From assembly GCA_000496475.1 (NCBI GenBank), contig AYMW01000002.1:62001-126000 (forward strand): a stretch of 64,000 bases of DNA. The letters are read 5' to 3'. This document shows positions 17,927 to 27,327 of this stretch, in pieces. The DNA comes from Betaproteobacteria bacterium MOLA814. GTDB lineage: Bacteria > Pseudomonadota > Gammaproteobacteria > Burkholderiales > Burkholderiaceae_C. Both the position numbers and the translations under genes were made by a program. Under the pieces are notes generated by a model. That model was not told the origin of the DNA. It saw nothing but the letters and a program-made list of their open reading frames with translations, and did not search any database. Within the stretch, counting starts at the first letter, position 1; every line of letters starts with the position of its first letter.

Positions 17927-17950
17927 GTCAACGTTGACGTAAACGTCAAC
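17927..17950. promoter_or_regulatory. Two overlapping palindromes upstream of the PaaH-like operon
   Basis: GTCAACGTTGAC (17927-17938) is a perfect 12-bp palindrome. It shares GTTGAC with a second one, GTTGACGT-AA-ACGTCAAC (17933-17950), giving three alternating half-sites. The GACGT-N-ACGTC pattern resembles operators of the MerR/TetR regulators of acyl-CoA catabolism (for example LiuR-like sites). Its position just before the leftward operon suggests a repressor or activator site; no such regulator is encoded nearby. Confidence 0.6.
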
Positions 17951-18022
17951 TCATGATGGTACTGCTAAAGGGCCTCTCTAAAGCTGAAGCGCCACTTTGC
18001 TCGGCAAACATAGGGTAAACAC

Positions 18023-19063
18023 TTATTTTGGTGACACGTCAGCGATGTTGGCTCGGGCCAAAGGATTGATCTCATGGACTGGTGCTCCCCGCGCATAGGC
18101 TTCGATGGTCGCAAATGCCGCGGCATAGTCGCTGTCGAGCGTGTCAATTTCAACGGCACCTATGTGCGGTGTGGACAAGCAGTTTTCCAAACGCATCAAC
18201 GTGTGGCCAGGTGCCGGAGGCTCGGTATCAAACACATCGACAGCAGCCGAGCCAGGTCGCCCACGGTTGAGTGCATCTATTAAAGCGTCGGCCTCTATCA
18301 GGCCGGCATTGGTGGTGTTGACGAGCAAGGCACTGGGTTTCATGCGGCTGAGGTCTGCCAAACTGAGCAGGGCTGCTTGGCCCTTGCTGTAGGTCGGGTG
18401 CAGTGTCAACACATCGCTGATGTCAAGAATCGACTCTTTGCTGGTGGCAACTTCAAAGCCGTTTTGTGCGGCATAAGCACGCGCTTGGGCGTTGCCCCAC
18501 ACCAACACGCGCATGCCAAATGCCCGGCCAAAACCCGCGACCAAGTGACCAACGCTGATGTGTTGTTGAGCCAGGTCATCAGACCACAGGCCCAGCACCT
18601 TACCGCGAAGTAGACTGCCTATGCAAAAGTTGGTGGGCATTGCCTGCGCTTTCATGCCGGATTGCTGCCAGGCACCATGCTTGAGGTGCGCGACATATTG
18701 CGGAATCCGCCTGGTACTGGACATGATGAGTCCCCATGTCAGCTCCGCTATGGCATGCGGGGCACCTGTACCGCCTACCACCAAAATACCGCGTTCTGTG
18801 CACGCGGCAATGTCGATGTTGTCTTGACTAGGACCTGTTTGAACTACAAGGCGGAGTTTGGGCAGTTTGTCGATGAGTGGGCGGGTAATGCTGGTTCGCT
18901 GGTGGGTGAGGACAACCACTTCGGCATCTCGCAAACGAATGGCCAATTGGCCCACGCCTTTGACGTTGTTGGTGTAGACCTTGGCCGTGTGGGTGTCGAG
19001 CAATGTGGCGCAGGGTAACTTGCGGATGGTGTCTTGGAAATCATCAAGAATTACTATATTCAT
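18023..19063 (-). CDS. D-2-hydroxyacid dehydrogenase homologue with altered active site
   Basis: 346 residues with the phosphoglycerate-dehydrogenase-type fold: VVQTGPSQDNIDIAACTERGI, HAIAELTWGLI, FGRAFGMRVLVWG, RPGSAAVDVFDTEPP and the catalytic His in TPHIGAVEID. Two key features are missing. The NAD-binding GxGxxG segment is replaced by VLGLWSDDLAQQHISVGHLV, about six residues longer, and the catalytic Arg of the usual NTSRAxLIE is Asn (LLVNTTNAGLIEADAL). The catalytic Glu and His remain. The frame is uninterrupted, so it may be a diverged paralogue or a gene losing function. It is alone, with no clear operon partner. Confidence 0.82.
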   Translation of the reverse strand: MNIVILDDFQDTIRKLPCATLLDTHTAKVYTNNVKGVGQLAIRLRDAEVVVLTHQRTSITRPLIDKLPKLRLVVQTGPSQDNIDIAACTERGILVVGGTGAPHAIAELTWGLIMSSTRRIPQYVAHLKHGAWQQSGMKAQAMPTNFCIGSLLRGKVLGLWSDDLAQQHISVGHLVAGFGRAFGMRVLVWGNAQARAYAAQNGFEVATSKESILDISDVLTLHPTYSKGQAALLSLADLSRMKPSALLVNTTNAGLIEADALIDALNRGRPGSAAVDVFDTEPPAPGHTLMRLENCLSTPHIGAVEIDTLDSDYAAAFATIEAYARGAPVHEINPLARANIADVSPK

Positions 19064-19122
19064 AGACCATATTGTGCCTGTGAGTGCGGGGCATCTAGGT
19101 CGGTGGTGTGTGAAAAACAGCT

Positions 19123-19150
19123 AAAAAAAAGCCTCGAAGTGACTCGAGGC
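19123..19150 (-). terminator. Rho-independent terminator after the lexA-linked small gene
   Basis: On the minus strand GCCTCGA-GTCACT-TCGAGGC is followed by eight T residues. It lies 55 bp past the stop of the 95-residue gene and would end the lexA transcript. It also lies upstream of the leftward hydroxyacid dehydrogenase gene and insulates it. Confidence 0.88.
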
Positions 19151-19204
19151 TGTTAAAACTGCGCAGAAAGAAAACAATCTAGATCAACAGCTAAGAACTG
19201 TTTG

Positions 19205-19492
19205 TTAAGCACAGGCTTCAAGTGCGGCCATGCGGTTAAGTTCAGCACACACGTCTGCCAACCGACCGGTTAGTACCATTCGCCCAGCAACCGGTGTTTG
19301 TCCGCCAATGCTGCGCATGCGCACCTTGCTTGCCAACTCAATACCGGGTCCTACGGGGCTGTTGGCAGCTTGCAGGCTGTTGACACCGTGTGTGCCAAAA
19401 CGCGGTGCAACGGCCATGTGTGGCAACCGATGACTGCTCGATGGAAAGGCAATCACGTTGTCAGAAGCGGTATGAGCAAAAAATGGGGTCAT
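19205..19492 (-). CDS. Small hypothetical protein downstream of lexA
   Basis: 95 residues starting MTPFFAHTASDNVIAFPSSSHRLP, with an AGGAT ribosome site about 8 nt upstream. The C-terminal part (MVLTGRLADVCAELNRMAALEACA) should form a helix; the rest is Pro/Gly/Ser-rich and probably loosely folded. No transmembrane segment or known domain is recognised, and it does not look like SulA. It lies 93 bp downstream of lexA on the same strand and is followed by a strong terminator. So it is probably transcribed with lexA and could be induced by DNA damage. Confidence 0.62.
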   Translation of the reverse strand: MTPFFAHTASDNVIAFPSSSHRLPHMAVAPRFGTHGVNSLQAANSPVGPGIELASKVRMRSIGGQTPVAGRMVLTGRLADVCAELNRMAALEACA

Positions 19493-19585
19493 GGCTAAAT
19501 CCTGTAGCTTGGGCTGCGCAACAGATGCACAGGGTTGGTAAATGGGGCGTGGGGTCGTTCTTTTTCGAACTTTTTTTGGCTGTTT

Positions 19586-20251
19586 TTAGTTCAGCACGGT
19601 GTTGCGTATCAGACCAACGGCTAGGCCTTCTATGTCAAACGGCTCGTCTGGTTGCACCACGATGGTGGAGAAATCTGGGTTTTCAGCACGCAGTTCAATG
19701 TGGTTTGCCTGTTTGAAAAAACGCTTCACGGTGACTTCGTCACCCAAGCGCGCCACAATGATTTGGCCGTTGCGTGCGTCACGTGCGGTTTGAACCGCGA
19801 GCAAGTCGCCGTCCAAGATGCCTGCGTCGCGCATGGACATACCGCGTACCTTGAGCAAGTAGTCGGGCTGTTTTTGAAACAGGCTGGTTTCGAGTTGGTA
19901 GCTGTGCTCAACGTGCTCTTGGGCCAAAATAGGGGATCCAGCTGCAACGCGGCCGACCAAAGGCAGCATGAATTGGTTGAAGCCACTGATGGGTAGCATC
20001 AGTTGGCGGTCGAGTTGGTCGTTGATGTTGCGCAAGTCGCTTGACCGAAGCCTGATACCACGTGAGGTACCGCTGACCAACTCAATGACGCCTTTGCGAG
20101 CCAACGCTTGCAAGTGTTCTTCTGCAGCATTGGCAGACTTGAAACCCAACTCCCTAGCGATTTCAGCGCGGGTTGGCGGCGCCCCTGTTTGTGCAATGGC
20201 CCGTTGAATGAGTTCAAAAATTTGCTGTTGTCTGTCGGTAAGCTTGGCCAT
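19586..20251 (-). CDS. lexA: LexA repressor
   Basis: 221 residues from the ATG at 20251 ([15 protein letters not shown]); the in-frame ATG at 20296 adds a non-conserved tail. The winged HTH is at 26-50 ([25 protein letters not shown]), the self-cleavage site Ala-Gly in RVAAGSPI (A104-G105) and the catalytic dyad S139 (GMSMRD) and K176 (TVKRFFK). LexA represses SOS genes and is cleaved when RecA filaments form on damaged DNA. Two consensus SOS boxes lie 65-99 bp upstream, consistent with autoregulation. A small hypothetical gene and a terminator follow. Confidence 0.97.
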   Translation of the reverse strand: MAKLTDRQQQIFELIQRAIAQTGAPPTRAEIARELGFKSANAAEEHLQALARKGVIELVSGTSRGIRLRSSDLRNINDQLDRQLMLPISGFNQFMLPLVGRVAAGSPILAQEHVEHSYQLETSLFQKQPDYLLKVRGMSMRDAGILDGDLLAVQTARDARNGQIIVARLGDEVTVKRFFKQANHIELRAENPDFSTIVVQPDEPFDIEGLAVGLIRNTVLN

Positions 20252-20315
20252 GGTGCAACGCTTTCTAAGATGATGGGTTTGGTCAGGTGTCGACACTTAC
20301 TGGTTGTTTAAACAC

Positions 20316-20331
20316 CTGTTTATTCAAACAG
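20316..20331. promoter_or_regulatory. SOS box 1 (LexA operator)
   Basis: CTGT-TTATTCAA-ACAG, an exact match to the CTGT-N8-ACAG consensus of beta- and gammaproteobacterial LexA. It lies between the divergent lexA and asparaginase genes. Confidence 0.88.
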
Positions 20332-20334
20332 TGA

Positions 20335-20350
20335 CTGTATTTTTAAACAG
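20335..20350. promoter_or_regulatory. SOS box 2 (LexA operator)
   Basis: CTGT-ATTTTTAA-ACAG, a second exact consensus box 3 bp after the first, so the centres are 19 bp apart, close to two helical turns. It ends only 11 bp before the asparaginase ATG. A degenerate third box-like sequence (CTGG-N8-ACAC) precedes box 1 at 20300-20315. Confidence 0.88.
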
Positions 20351-20361
20351 GATAAACAATA

Positions 20362-21486
20362 ATGCAAGCGTTTTTTTCGCCGTGCTCTGCAAAAACAGAT
20401 ACAAAGCCATCGCAACGGCCAATTGATGGCTATGTAGCCGTGCTGGGGACGGGGGGCACCATCGCTGGTCAGGCCAGCGGTGGCGCTGTCAACGAGCACT
20501 TGGATTACAAGTCTGGGGAGGTGGGCATTGACGCACTCATTGGTGATTTGGCGCACCGCGTGCTGGTGGTGCATGGAGACGTCGTGTCTGTGGGTGTGGG
20601 CGTCCATTGCGAGCAAGTGGCGCAAATTGACAGCAAGAATGCGAGCTGGGATTTTCTGTGGCGTTTGGCCGCTGCAACGGCAAAGGCTTTGGCCAAGCCC
20701 CAATGCATGGGGGTCGTTGTCACGCACGGCACGGATACCTTGGAAGAAACTGCGTGGTTTTTGTCGTGCGTGCTGGGCGATAGATTGGCTGACAAACCTG
20801 TGGTACTCACATGCGCCATGCGTCCTGCCAATGCGCTGTCCCCAGACGGTCCGCAAAACATGGTGGATGCCATCACGGTCGCCGCGTATGAGGGGGCCAG
20901 TGGTGTGCAGGTGTGCGTGGCGGGGGCTTGTTGGTCGGGACAGTCGGTTCAAAAAGTACACCCCTACAGACTGAATGCATTTGACGGTGCTGACACTGGG
21001 CCAGTGGCTTATGTGGAGGGAGGGCGTGTGCGTCCTGTGGTTGTGTCGGCGCCGAGTAGGGGTGATTGCCCCGTGCTTGGCTATGCAGCGGCCCGAACAG
21101 CGCTGAACAGCGTGGTGGCTGGCGGTTCTGTTCCAGTTCAGGCTTGGGTGGAGTTGGTGGTGCACACCGCGGCTTCGAATGTGGCGGTGTTTGATGCATT
21201 GAAGCAAGTGGGCGTGCAGGGTGTGGTGGTCATGACCACCGGCAACGGCACGGTCAATGACCAGTGGTTGGCAGCGCTTCAGGCCCACAGCACAGCAGGT
21301 TGGCCTGTGTGGTGTGCGTCGCGTTGCCAGTCTGGTTTTGTTGTGGCAGGGCGCAGCGCAGCAGGTGTTGAAACCAGCCCAGCGCGATGGCAAACGACCG
21401 ATGGGCTGCCAGTGGTGTTGGGTCTGTCGGGTGTGAAGACCCGAATCAGCATGCTGTTGTGGTTGTTAGACCGTACTGACAGCTAG
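20362..21486 (+). CDS. L-asparaginase-family amidohydrolase
   Basis: 374 residues. The first catalytic Thr is in VLGTGGTIAG (T33) and the second set in VVVTHGTDTLEETAWFL; GTGG and HGTDT are the two asparaginase/glutaminase signature patterns. PVVLTCAMRPANALSPDGPQN is also typical. There is no signal peptide: the first 20 residues are polar with SPCSAKTDTKPSQRP, so it is probably cytoplasmic. It hydrolyses asparagine (and perhaps glutamine) to aspartate and ammonia. The gene is divergent from lexA, with two SOS boxes just before its start, so LexA probably blocks or modulates its transcription. A bidirectional hairpin lies 57 bp downstream. Confidence 0.9.
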   Translation: MQAFFSPCSAKTDTKPSQRPIDGYVAVLGTGGTIAGQASGGAVNEHLDYKSGEVGIDALIGDLAHRVLVVHGDVVSVGVGVHCEQVAQIDSKNASWDFLWRLAAATAKALAKPQCMGVVVTHGTDTLEETAWFLSCVLGDRLADKPVVLTCAMRPANALSPDGPQNMVDAITVAAYEGASGVQVCVAGACWSGQSVQKVHPYRLNAFDGADTGPVAYVEGGRVRPVVVSAPSRGDCPVLGYAAARTALNSVVAGGSVPVQAWVELVVHTAASNVAVFDALKQVGVQGVVVMTTGNGTVNDQWLAALQAHSTAGWPVWCASRCQSGFVVAGRSAAGVETSPARWQTTDGLPVVLGLSGVKTRISMLLWLLDRTDS

Positions 21487-21543
21487 TACAAGCCAAACGC
21501 CGGCATACACCAGGACCCTATGGCATGACGCGCTGGTCAGAAG

Positions 21544-21564
21544 AAAACGCCCTACAAGGGCGTT
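21544..21564. terminator. Bidirectional terminator between asparaginase and adk
   Basis: AAACGCCCT-ACA-AGGGCGTTT, a perfect 9-bp stem. On the minus strand the stem ends in TTTTCTTC, giving a good terminator for the adk operon; on the plus strand GTTTGTCGTT is a weaker tail for asparaginase. Confidence 0.8.
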
Positions 21565-21612
21565 TGTCGTTGGCCAGTCAATGTGAAAAAGAGCCGCCTG
21601 AAGTGGCGCCTG

Positions 21613-22332
<720 letters not shown>

Positions 22333-22402
22333 TTATTTAAATGGAGCAGCATGGCTCACATTTGTAAGAATGCGAGCATAGCACGCAAGACTTTTATGTG
22401 GC

Positions 22403-23242
22403 TTACGCTGCCAATGTAGGCCACATCTCCCTGGCAATACGCAAATCCTCTGGCGTATCGACCCCAGGACTTGGGGGCCCTTGCGTGATGTGCACTGCAA
22501 TTTTGTAGCCATGCCATAGCACGCGCAACTGCTCTAAGGACTCGCTGATTTCTATTGGCGCCATAGGCAGCGTGGGGAATGTTCGCAAAAAACCTGCTCG
22601 GTAAGCGTATATACCCACGTGGCGCATAGGTTGCGCCTTGAGGGTGGCTTTGGGGCCTGCGCTCACGTGCACATCAACAGCCTCTGGTTCTGAATGCGCT
22701 TGCGGTGTGGTGGTCAGTGACATCGCATCGCGTGGCCAAGCAATAGGTGCGCGGCTGAAGTACATGGCCGTGTCACGGTGGTCCAACACCACCTTGACGA
22801 TATTGGGGTTTAAAAAATCTGTTGCACTGTGGATGGCGTGGGCAGCGGTGCTCATCACGCAGTCTGGGCGATCTGTTAGCGTTTGCGCCACCGCGTTAAT
22901 CAGTTCGGGTGGAATCAAGGGCTCGTCTCCCTGCACGTTGACCACCACAGCGTCGTCCGGCAAGTTGAGCAGCGATACAGCTTGTGCCAAGCGGTCGCTC
23001 CCACTTGGGTGGTCAGTGCTGGTCAGCACACAGGCAATGTGGTGCTGCTCGCAGGCCAAAACTATAGACGCATCGTCGCCTGCCACCACAACTTGCGTCG
23101 CCGCACTGCGCAGCGCGCGTTGCGCCACCCGCACCACCATAGGCGCGCCGTGGATATCGGCCAAAGGTTTGTTGGGCAGTCTGCTGGATGACAACCGAGC
23201 GGGAATGACCACACAAAAATCGGTCTGGACTGGTCGTACCAT
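22403..23242 (-). CDS. kdsB: 3-deoxy-manno-octulosonate cytidylyltransferase
   Basis: 279 residues, about 30 longer than the usual ~250. The nucleotide-binding start [49 protein letters not shown] and the closing [15 protein letters not shown] are all conserved. The extra length is a low-conservation insert after the IAWPRD motif ([22 protein letters not shown]). KdsB activates Kdo as CMP-Kdo for lipopolysaccharide inner-core synthesis. It follows the YcaR-like gene by 4 bp, next to lpxK, another lipid A gene. Confidence 0.96.
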   Translation of the reverse strand: MVRPVQTDFCVVIPARLSSSRLPNKPLADIHGAPMVVRVAQRALRSAATQVVVAGDDASIVLACEQHHIACVLTSTDHPSGSDRLAQAVSLLNLPDDAVVVNVQGDEPLIPPELINAVAQTLTDRPDCVMSTAAHAIHSATDFLNPNIVKVVLDHRDTAMYFSRAPIAWPRDAMSLTTTPQAHSEPEAVDVHVSAGPKATLKAQPMRHVGIYAYRAGFLRTFPTLPMAPIEISESLEQLRVLWHGYKIAVHITQGPPSPGVDTPEDLRIAREMWPTLAA

Positions 23243-23246
23243 GTGC

Positions 23247-23453
23247 CTATCCCGCGTCGATGGTGCTGCCTAGCGCATCGATTTCGTTATCAGTTAGCGG
23301 GCGTGCCTGATCCTCTAGCATGATGGGAATACCATCACGCACGGGGTAGGCCAAGCGCGCGCTGCGCGAAATGAGCTCGGTTTTGTCTGCATTCGTTCGC
23401 AGAGGACCTTTGGTGACTGGGCACACCAGCATGTTGAGTAGTTTGCTATCCAT
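23247..23453 (-). CDS. UPF0434/Trm112-like small protein (YcaR family)
   Basis: 68 residues beginning [18 protein letters not shown], the standard start of YcaR/UPF0434 proteins, with [18 protein letters not shown] near the C terminus. The family has a Trm112-like fold; only the first cysteine of the usual zinc set (CPVT) is present here. Its ATG lies 8 bp inside the end of lpxK and its stop is 4 bp before kdsB. This lpxK-ycaR-kdsB order is conserved widely in proteobacteria, but the protein's role is not known. Confidence 0.93.
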   Translation of the reverse strand: MDSKLLNMLVCPVTKGPLRTNADKTELISRSARLAYPVRDGIPIMLEDQARPLTDNEIDALGSTIDAG

Positions 23454-24594
23454 AAGGCAATGATAGTGGTGAAGTGGTTGAAGCGTGGCACGCGCCCAAG
23501 TGCTTGTCTAGTGCTTGCCAAAATGCGTCTGGCAATCCAAGTTCAAGCGGCGCTACCCAGATGTTAAGTGAGGCTGCGTCCGGTCGTTCGCGCAGCTTAA
23601 CGGCGTCTTTAGCGGTACAAATGGTGGCTGTGTTGGCGTCAAGCTGATAGGCGCTAGGCCACGCACCCATCAGCGGGTCGTGGTCAGCAACATGGGCAAC
23701 GGTGGTGACATGGAAGCCTTGCTCGCGCAACATGGCAGCAAAAGCGTGCGGTTTGGCAATACCTGCCAGCACCTGCACACAGTCGCCAGCTTGCGGCGCT
23801 GTGCGCGCAAGGAGGGCGTCACGTCCTGACCGCTCAGCCATCAATGGGTGTAGATCACCCAGGCTGCGGTGAGAAGTGAATACCGGTTGGTCGTGGTTGG
23901 CAGGCGCAATGTGGGCCTGTTTGACACCGTTTTGCACCACCAAACAAGCGGCGCTGGTGTCTGGGTTATGGCGAGGCCAAGCTTCACGCAACAAACCCGC
24001 AGGCAGTAAACGGCCGTTGCCTAGACCGCGCTCGTCAAACACCACGATTTCTAGGTCTCTAGGCAGGGCCGCATGCTGTAAACCATCGTCGCTGACCAGC
24101 AGGTTGACCTGTGGGTGCTGCGCTAACAAATGCTGCGCAGCCCACACCCGCTTAGGGTGAACACACACTGGCACGCCAGTGAGCTGCGCCAACAACTTGG
24201 GCTCGTCGCCGCACAACGCCGATGGTGTGTCAACGGTTACCAACAGGGGCGTTGTGAGTGGCCCTGGTGTGGGTGAGCGTGTGGCGCTTGGGCCAGGTTG
24301 AATGGCGGCTTTGTAGCCTCTGGCAATGATGCCAACCTGCCAGCCGGCGCGCTGTAAATGCTGAACCACGCTGGCAACAATGGGGGTTTTGCCGGTGCCA
24401 CCAACCAACACATTGCCCACCACCAATACCGGTACAGCCAATGGTTGACGCGCCATTCGTTGGTGCTGGTGGGCGCGTCGCGCCAAGACCGCGTAGAGGG
24501 CAGCCAGCGGTGCCGACACATGGGCCCACAAACCATTGACGCTGGCCCAGCGCAGCCACACTTGGGCCAAGCGCATGTGCCAGTTACCGCCCAT
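23446..24594 (-). CDS. lpxK: Tetraacyldisaccharide 4'-kinase
   Basis: About 382 residues from the ATG at 24594, which has GAGG just upstream and overlaps the exbD stop by 11 bp; an ATG at 24576 is an alternative. A hydrophobic N-terminal helix ([16 protein letters not shown]) is followed by the Walker A motif [21 protein letters not shown], and [21 protein letters not shown], all LpxK hallmarks. The enzyme phosphorylates the 4' position of the lipid A precursor at the inner membrane. It shares an operon with exbB/exbD upstream and kdsB downstream, a common betaproteobacterial order. Confidence 0.95.
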   Translation of the reverse strand: MGGNWHMRLAQVWLRWASVNGLWAHVSAPLAALYAVLARRAHQHQRMARQPLAVPVLVVGNVLVGGTGKTPIVASVVQHLQRAGWQVGIIARGYKAAIQPGPSATRSPTPGPLTTPLLVTVDTPSALCGDEPKLLAQLTGVPVCVHPKRVWAAQHLLAQHPQVNLLVSDDGLQHAALPRDLEIVVFDERGLGNGRLLPAGLLREAWPRHNPDTSAACLVVQNGVKQAHIAPANHDQPVFTSHRSLGDLHPLMAERSGRDALLARTAPQAGDCVQVLAGIAKPHAFAAMLREQGFHVTTVAHVADHDPLMGAWPSAYQLDANTATICTAKDAVKLRERPDAASLNIWVAPLELGLPDAFWQALDKHLGACHASTTSPLSLPYG

Positions 24595-25063
24595 TGACCT
24601 CGACTCTGGTGGCAAATTGCAGTTGGTTTAAACCGGCTAACCGTGCGCTTGACATGGCGTCAATAACCGCTTGGTGCGGTGCATTGCCGTCGGCTTCTAT
24701 AACCACTCGCACTTGTTCGTGTGTGCCAGCGGCTTGCAGCAAAGCCGCGCCCATAGCCGCCGTGCCGCCATCAGAGCGTGTGCCGTTCACGGCGCTGTTG
24801 CCCTTGCTGTCTATGCGCACCACGATGGTGTGTGTGCTGGGTTGTTGTGTCTGTGTTTTGGCGGTGGGCAATACAACGCTCAGACCAGCCTTGTTGGCGT
24901 ACACCGTGGTGAGCATTAAAAACATCAACAGCACCAACAACACGTCTATGAAGGCAATCAAGTTGATCTCAGGTCCTTCGTGTGAGGCACTGCTGTTGTT
25001 GGCAAAACCTTGGCTGGCGCCAGATGAGCTTGTCAATGAGTTGGTGAAACTAAGCTTGGACAT
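24584..25063 (-). CDS. exbD: ExbD/TolR-family energy-transduction protein
   Basis: 159 residues starting MSKLSF at 25063, with AAAGG 9 nt upstream; two preceding TTG codons are rejected. A single transmembrane helix carries the essential Asp (INLIAFIDVLLVLLMFLMLTTVY), and the periplasmic domain has VVRIDSKGNSAVNG and ARLAGLNQLQFAT. With ExbB it forms the proton channel that energises TonB-dependent uptake, or a related Tol-like system. There is no tonB in the window. The ExbB gene ends 12 bp upstream. Confidence 0.93.
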   Translation of the reverse strand: MSKLSFTNSLTSSSGASQGFANNSSASHEGPEINLIAFIDVLLVLLMFLMLTTVYANKAGLSVVLPTAKTQTQQPSTHTIVVRIDSKGNSAVNGTRSDGGTAAMGAALLQAAGTHEQVRVVIEADGNAPHQAVIDAMSSARLAGLNQLQFATRVEVNGR

Positions 25064-25075
25064 CAACAAGGCCTT

Positions 25076-25699
25076 TCAGCGTTTGCGTGATTGGGTCATC
25101 ACATTGAGCAGTTGCTCGGTGCCCAGCTCTAGCTGCATGACCAAGTCATCAACCCGCGCACGAAGTACACGCCAAGCCAATAAAGCTGGCACAGCAATCA
25201 TCAGCCCGAACGCGGTGTTGTACAGCGCAACCGCAATGCCGCCAGCCAAGGCGCTGGGGTCAGCTTGACCGGCTTGCCCCAAGGCTTGGGCATTGAACAT
25301 GTCAATCATGCCAATGACAGTGCCCAGCAAACCCAAAAAAGGCGCAATGCTTGCAACAGTGGCAATGCCAGACAAGTGCTTGTTCAACGCGGCAGCTTGC
25401 AAACGCCCCGTTTGTAAAGCCGCCTGGCGCATGGCGTCTTCGTGCGGAGTTTGGGCGATGGCAGCGGCAAAAATTTTGCCCATTACCGAATTGCCACAGG
25501 CAGACAACGCTGCTGCTGGACCTTGTTGCAACCACAATTTGGTTACTTTGGTCTGCAAGCCAGGCGTTATGACTTTGCCAGCGCGCAGCACCCAAAAACG
25601 CTCTGCTATCAAAGCCAAACCCACAATGGAGCACACAATGAGTGGCCAAATAGGCCATCCGGCGGCTTGTATGATGCTAGTCAAGTTGTGTCCCTGCAT
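25076..25699 (-). CDS. exbB: ExbB/TolQ-family proton channel protein
   Basis: 207 residues. The first helix is at about 12-30 (GWPIWPLIVCSIVGLALIAERF). A cytoplasmic loop contains MGKIFAAAIAQ. The conserved pair of helices is at about 110-180 (IATVASIAPFLGLLGTVIGMIDMFNA, then ALYNTAFGLMIAVPALLAWRVL). The GLLGTVIGMI motif is diagnostic of MotA/TolQ/ExbB channels. It is the first gene of the leftward operon and works with the ExbD encoded next. Confidence 0.93.
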   Translation of the reverse strand: MQGHNLTSIIQAAGWPIWPLIVCSIVGLALIAERFWVLRAGKVITPGLQTKVTKLWLQQGPAAALSACGNSVMGKIFAAAIAQTPHEDAMRQAALQTGRLQAAALNKHLSGIATVASIAPFLGLLGTVIGMIDMFNAQALGQAGQADPSALAGGIAVALYNTAFGLMIAVPALLAWRVLRARVDDLVMQLELGTEQLLNVMTQSRKR

Positions 25700-26001
25700 T
25701 GTGGGTGGGTTGGCAAATTTTAATCATCAGCCATTATCCATGTGTGCGTGTCGGAACTGACTGTTTCCATAGCGCTTTGTGAGCAAAACGGCCCAGTCGA
25801 GACAAAAAAGTTGCTCACAGTTTCTGTGTATAACTTTGTTGATAACCAACAAACGCGACCACAAACAGCTAAGTAAACTGACTGTTTGTTTAAATTGCGC
25901 AATTTTTAAGCAGAAAAATATTTAATAAAATCAATGAGTTGCATATTTTTTAACGATTTTAAATGGTACAACACCTCGTTAGACCATGAATACTGTCATT
26001 T
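25700..26001. other. AT-rich divergent promoter region between exbB and xseA
   Basis: 302 bp, no gene. It contains a palindrome TTTGTTG-ATAAC-CAACAAA (25835-25853) and, just beside it, TGTGTATAA (25825-25833), whose complement TTATACACA fits the DnaA-box pattern TTATNCACA; a single box has little meaning. From 25890 the sequence becomes very AT-rich and probably carries the xseA promoter. No confident -35/-10 pair is assigned. Confidence 0.5.
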
Positions 26002-27327
26002 GTGGATGACAAGCCAATGATGGCGGGCGATACGCCAACATCTGCCGGTGCACCAAGCCCGTCTGTTTGGGCCGTTGGTCAGCTGGTCACAGCCATAGCG
26101 CGCAGCTTGGCACAGCGTTTCAACCCCGTTCGTGTGCGCGGTGAGGTGTCTGGCTTCATGCGCGCATCCAGTGGTCACTGCTACTTCACCCTCAAAGACG
26201 GGGCTGGCCAAGTGCGTTGTGCCATTTTCAAGCGCGCCGCCTCCATGCTGGTGCAGTTGCCCAAAGACGGCGACATGGTAGAGGTGATGGGCAAGCTGGA
26301 CGTCTACCCAGCCAGGGGGGACTTGCAGTTGATTGTGGAATCTATGCGCACGGGTGGGCAGGGTGCCTTGTTTGAGCGCTTTTTGGCGCTCAAAGCCAAG
26401 CTGGAAGAGCAAGGCCTGTTTGACGTGCAGCGCAAACGCGCCTTGCCCGAGTACCCATCCCATATCGGGGTGGTCACATCCCTAGGAGCTGCGGCCTTGC
26501 GCGACGTGGTCACCACACTAGAGCGGCGTGCGCCGCATGTTGTGGTGAGCATATTTCCGGCCAGTGTGCAGGGCAACTTGGCCCCTGGCGAGCTGGTTGC
26601 CGCAATGGGCAACGCAGCGGTTTACCAAGACCCACAGCGTGGCCCTTGCGATCTGGTGTTGCTGGTGCGCGGTGGCGGTTCTCTTGAGGACTTGTGGGCC
26701 TTTAATGACGAACAACTGGCGCGCAGCATTGCAGCCATGCCCATGCCAGTGGTCAGCGGCGTGGGCCACGAGACCGATTTTTGCATCAGCGATTTTGTAG
26801 CCGACTTGCGCGCACCCACACCCACTGCGGCTGCTGAAATGGCGGCCCAGGCTCAAGCCGACTTGATGGCTAGGCTCACAGATGTACAGGATGACTTGCG
26901 CACTGCAACCAGCTTGCAGCTCGACAGACGTTGGCAGCGACTAGACCGTTTGGGCGCGCGTTTGACCAAACCGGTTCAGGCCATTGCTGGCCAGCGCGAG
27001 CGCTTGCACAAGCATATGTTCGCTTTGCAACGTGCTTTGTCTAGGGCGCACGACCTGCAGTTGCGCCGCTTTGAGGTGCTTGAGCAAGGGCTTCAAGACG
27101 CTGCGCACCAATTTGTACAGCGCAAAAGCACTGCGCTGCAGCACTGGACTCTGCGCTTGCAAGGTCTTAACCCAGCAGCGACCCTTGACAGAGGCTTTGC
27201 ATGGGTGCGCCACAGCAATGGCCAAGCATTGGGCAGTGTGCGCGATGTCCTGCCCGGCCAAGCCTTAACGCTGTTTGTGCGTGATGGCCAATTGGATGTG
27301 GCTGTGAAAGATTCCCGAGCCGACTAG
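26002..27327 (+). CDS. xseA: Exodeoxyribonuclease VII large subunit
   Basis: 441 residues if the GTG at 26002 is used; ATG codons at 26017 and 26020 are alternatives, since no ribosome site decides between them. The N-terminal OB-fold is clear (VRVRGEVSGFMRASSGHCYFTLKD). The catalytic region has PSHIGVVTSLGAAALRDVVTTL and VLLVRGGGSLEDLWAFNDEQLARSI, then GHETDFCISDFVADLRAPTPTAAAEMA. The enzyme degrades single-stranded DNA with the small subunit XseB, which is not in the window. The sodB gene follows 157 bp later. Confidence 0.95.
   Translation: MDDKPMMAGDTPTSAGAPSPSVWAVGQLVTAIARSLAQRFNPVRVRGEVSGFMRASSGHCYFTLKDGAGQVRCAIFKRAASMLVQLPKDGDMVEVMGKLDVYPARGDLQLIVESMRTGGQGALFERFLALKAKLEEQGLFDVQRKRALPEYPSHIGVVTSLGAAALRDVVTTLERRAPHVVVSIFPASVQGNLAPGELVAAMGNAAVYQDPQRGPCDLVLLVRGGGSLEDLWAFNDEQLARSIAAMPMPVVSGVGHETDFCISDFVADLRAPTPTAAAEMAAQAQADLMARLTDVQDDLRTATSLQLDRRWQRLDRLGARLTKPVQAIAGQRERLHKHMFALQRALSRAHDLQLRRFEVLEQGLQDAAHQFVQRKSTALQHWTLRLQGLNPAATLDRGFAWVRHSNGQALGSVRDVLPGQALTLFVRDGQLDVAVKDSRAD

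Noticed and set aside
20349-21393. Long minus-strand frames across the asparaginase gene, including one of 357 codons
   Set aside because: His/Arg/Cys-rich shadow composition opposite a clear asparaginase; no motif of their own.
25825-25833. DnaA-box-like TTATACACA on the minus strand next to a palindrome
   Set aside because: A single box with no neighbours, no dnaA/dnaN and no AT-unwinding cluster typical of an origin.
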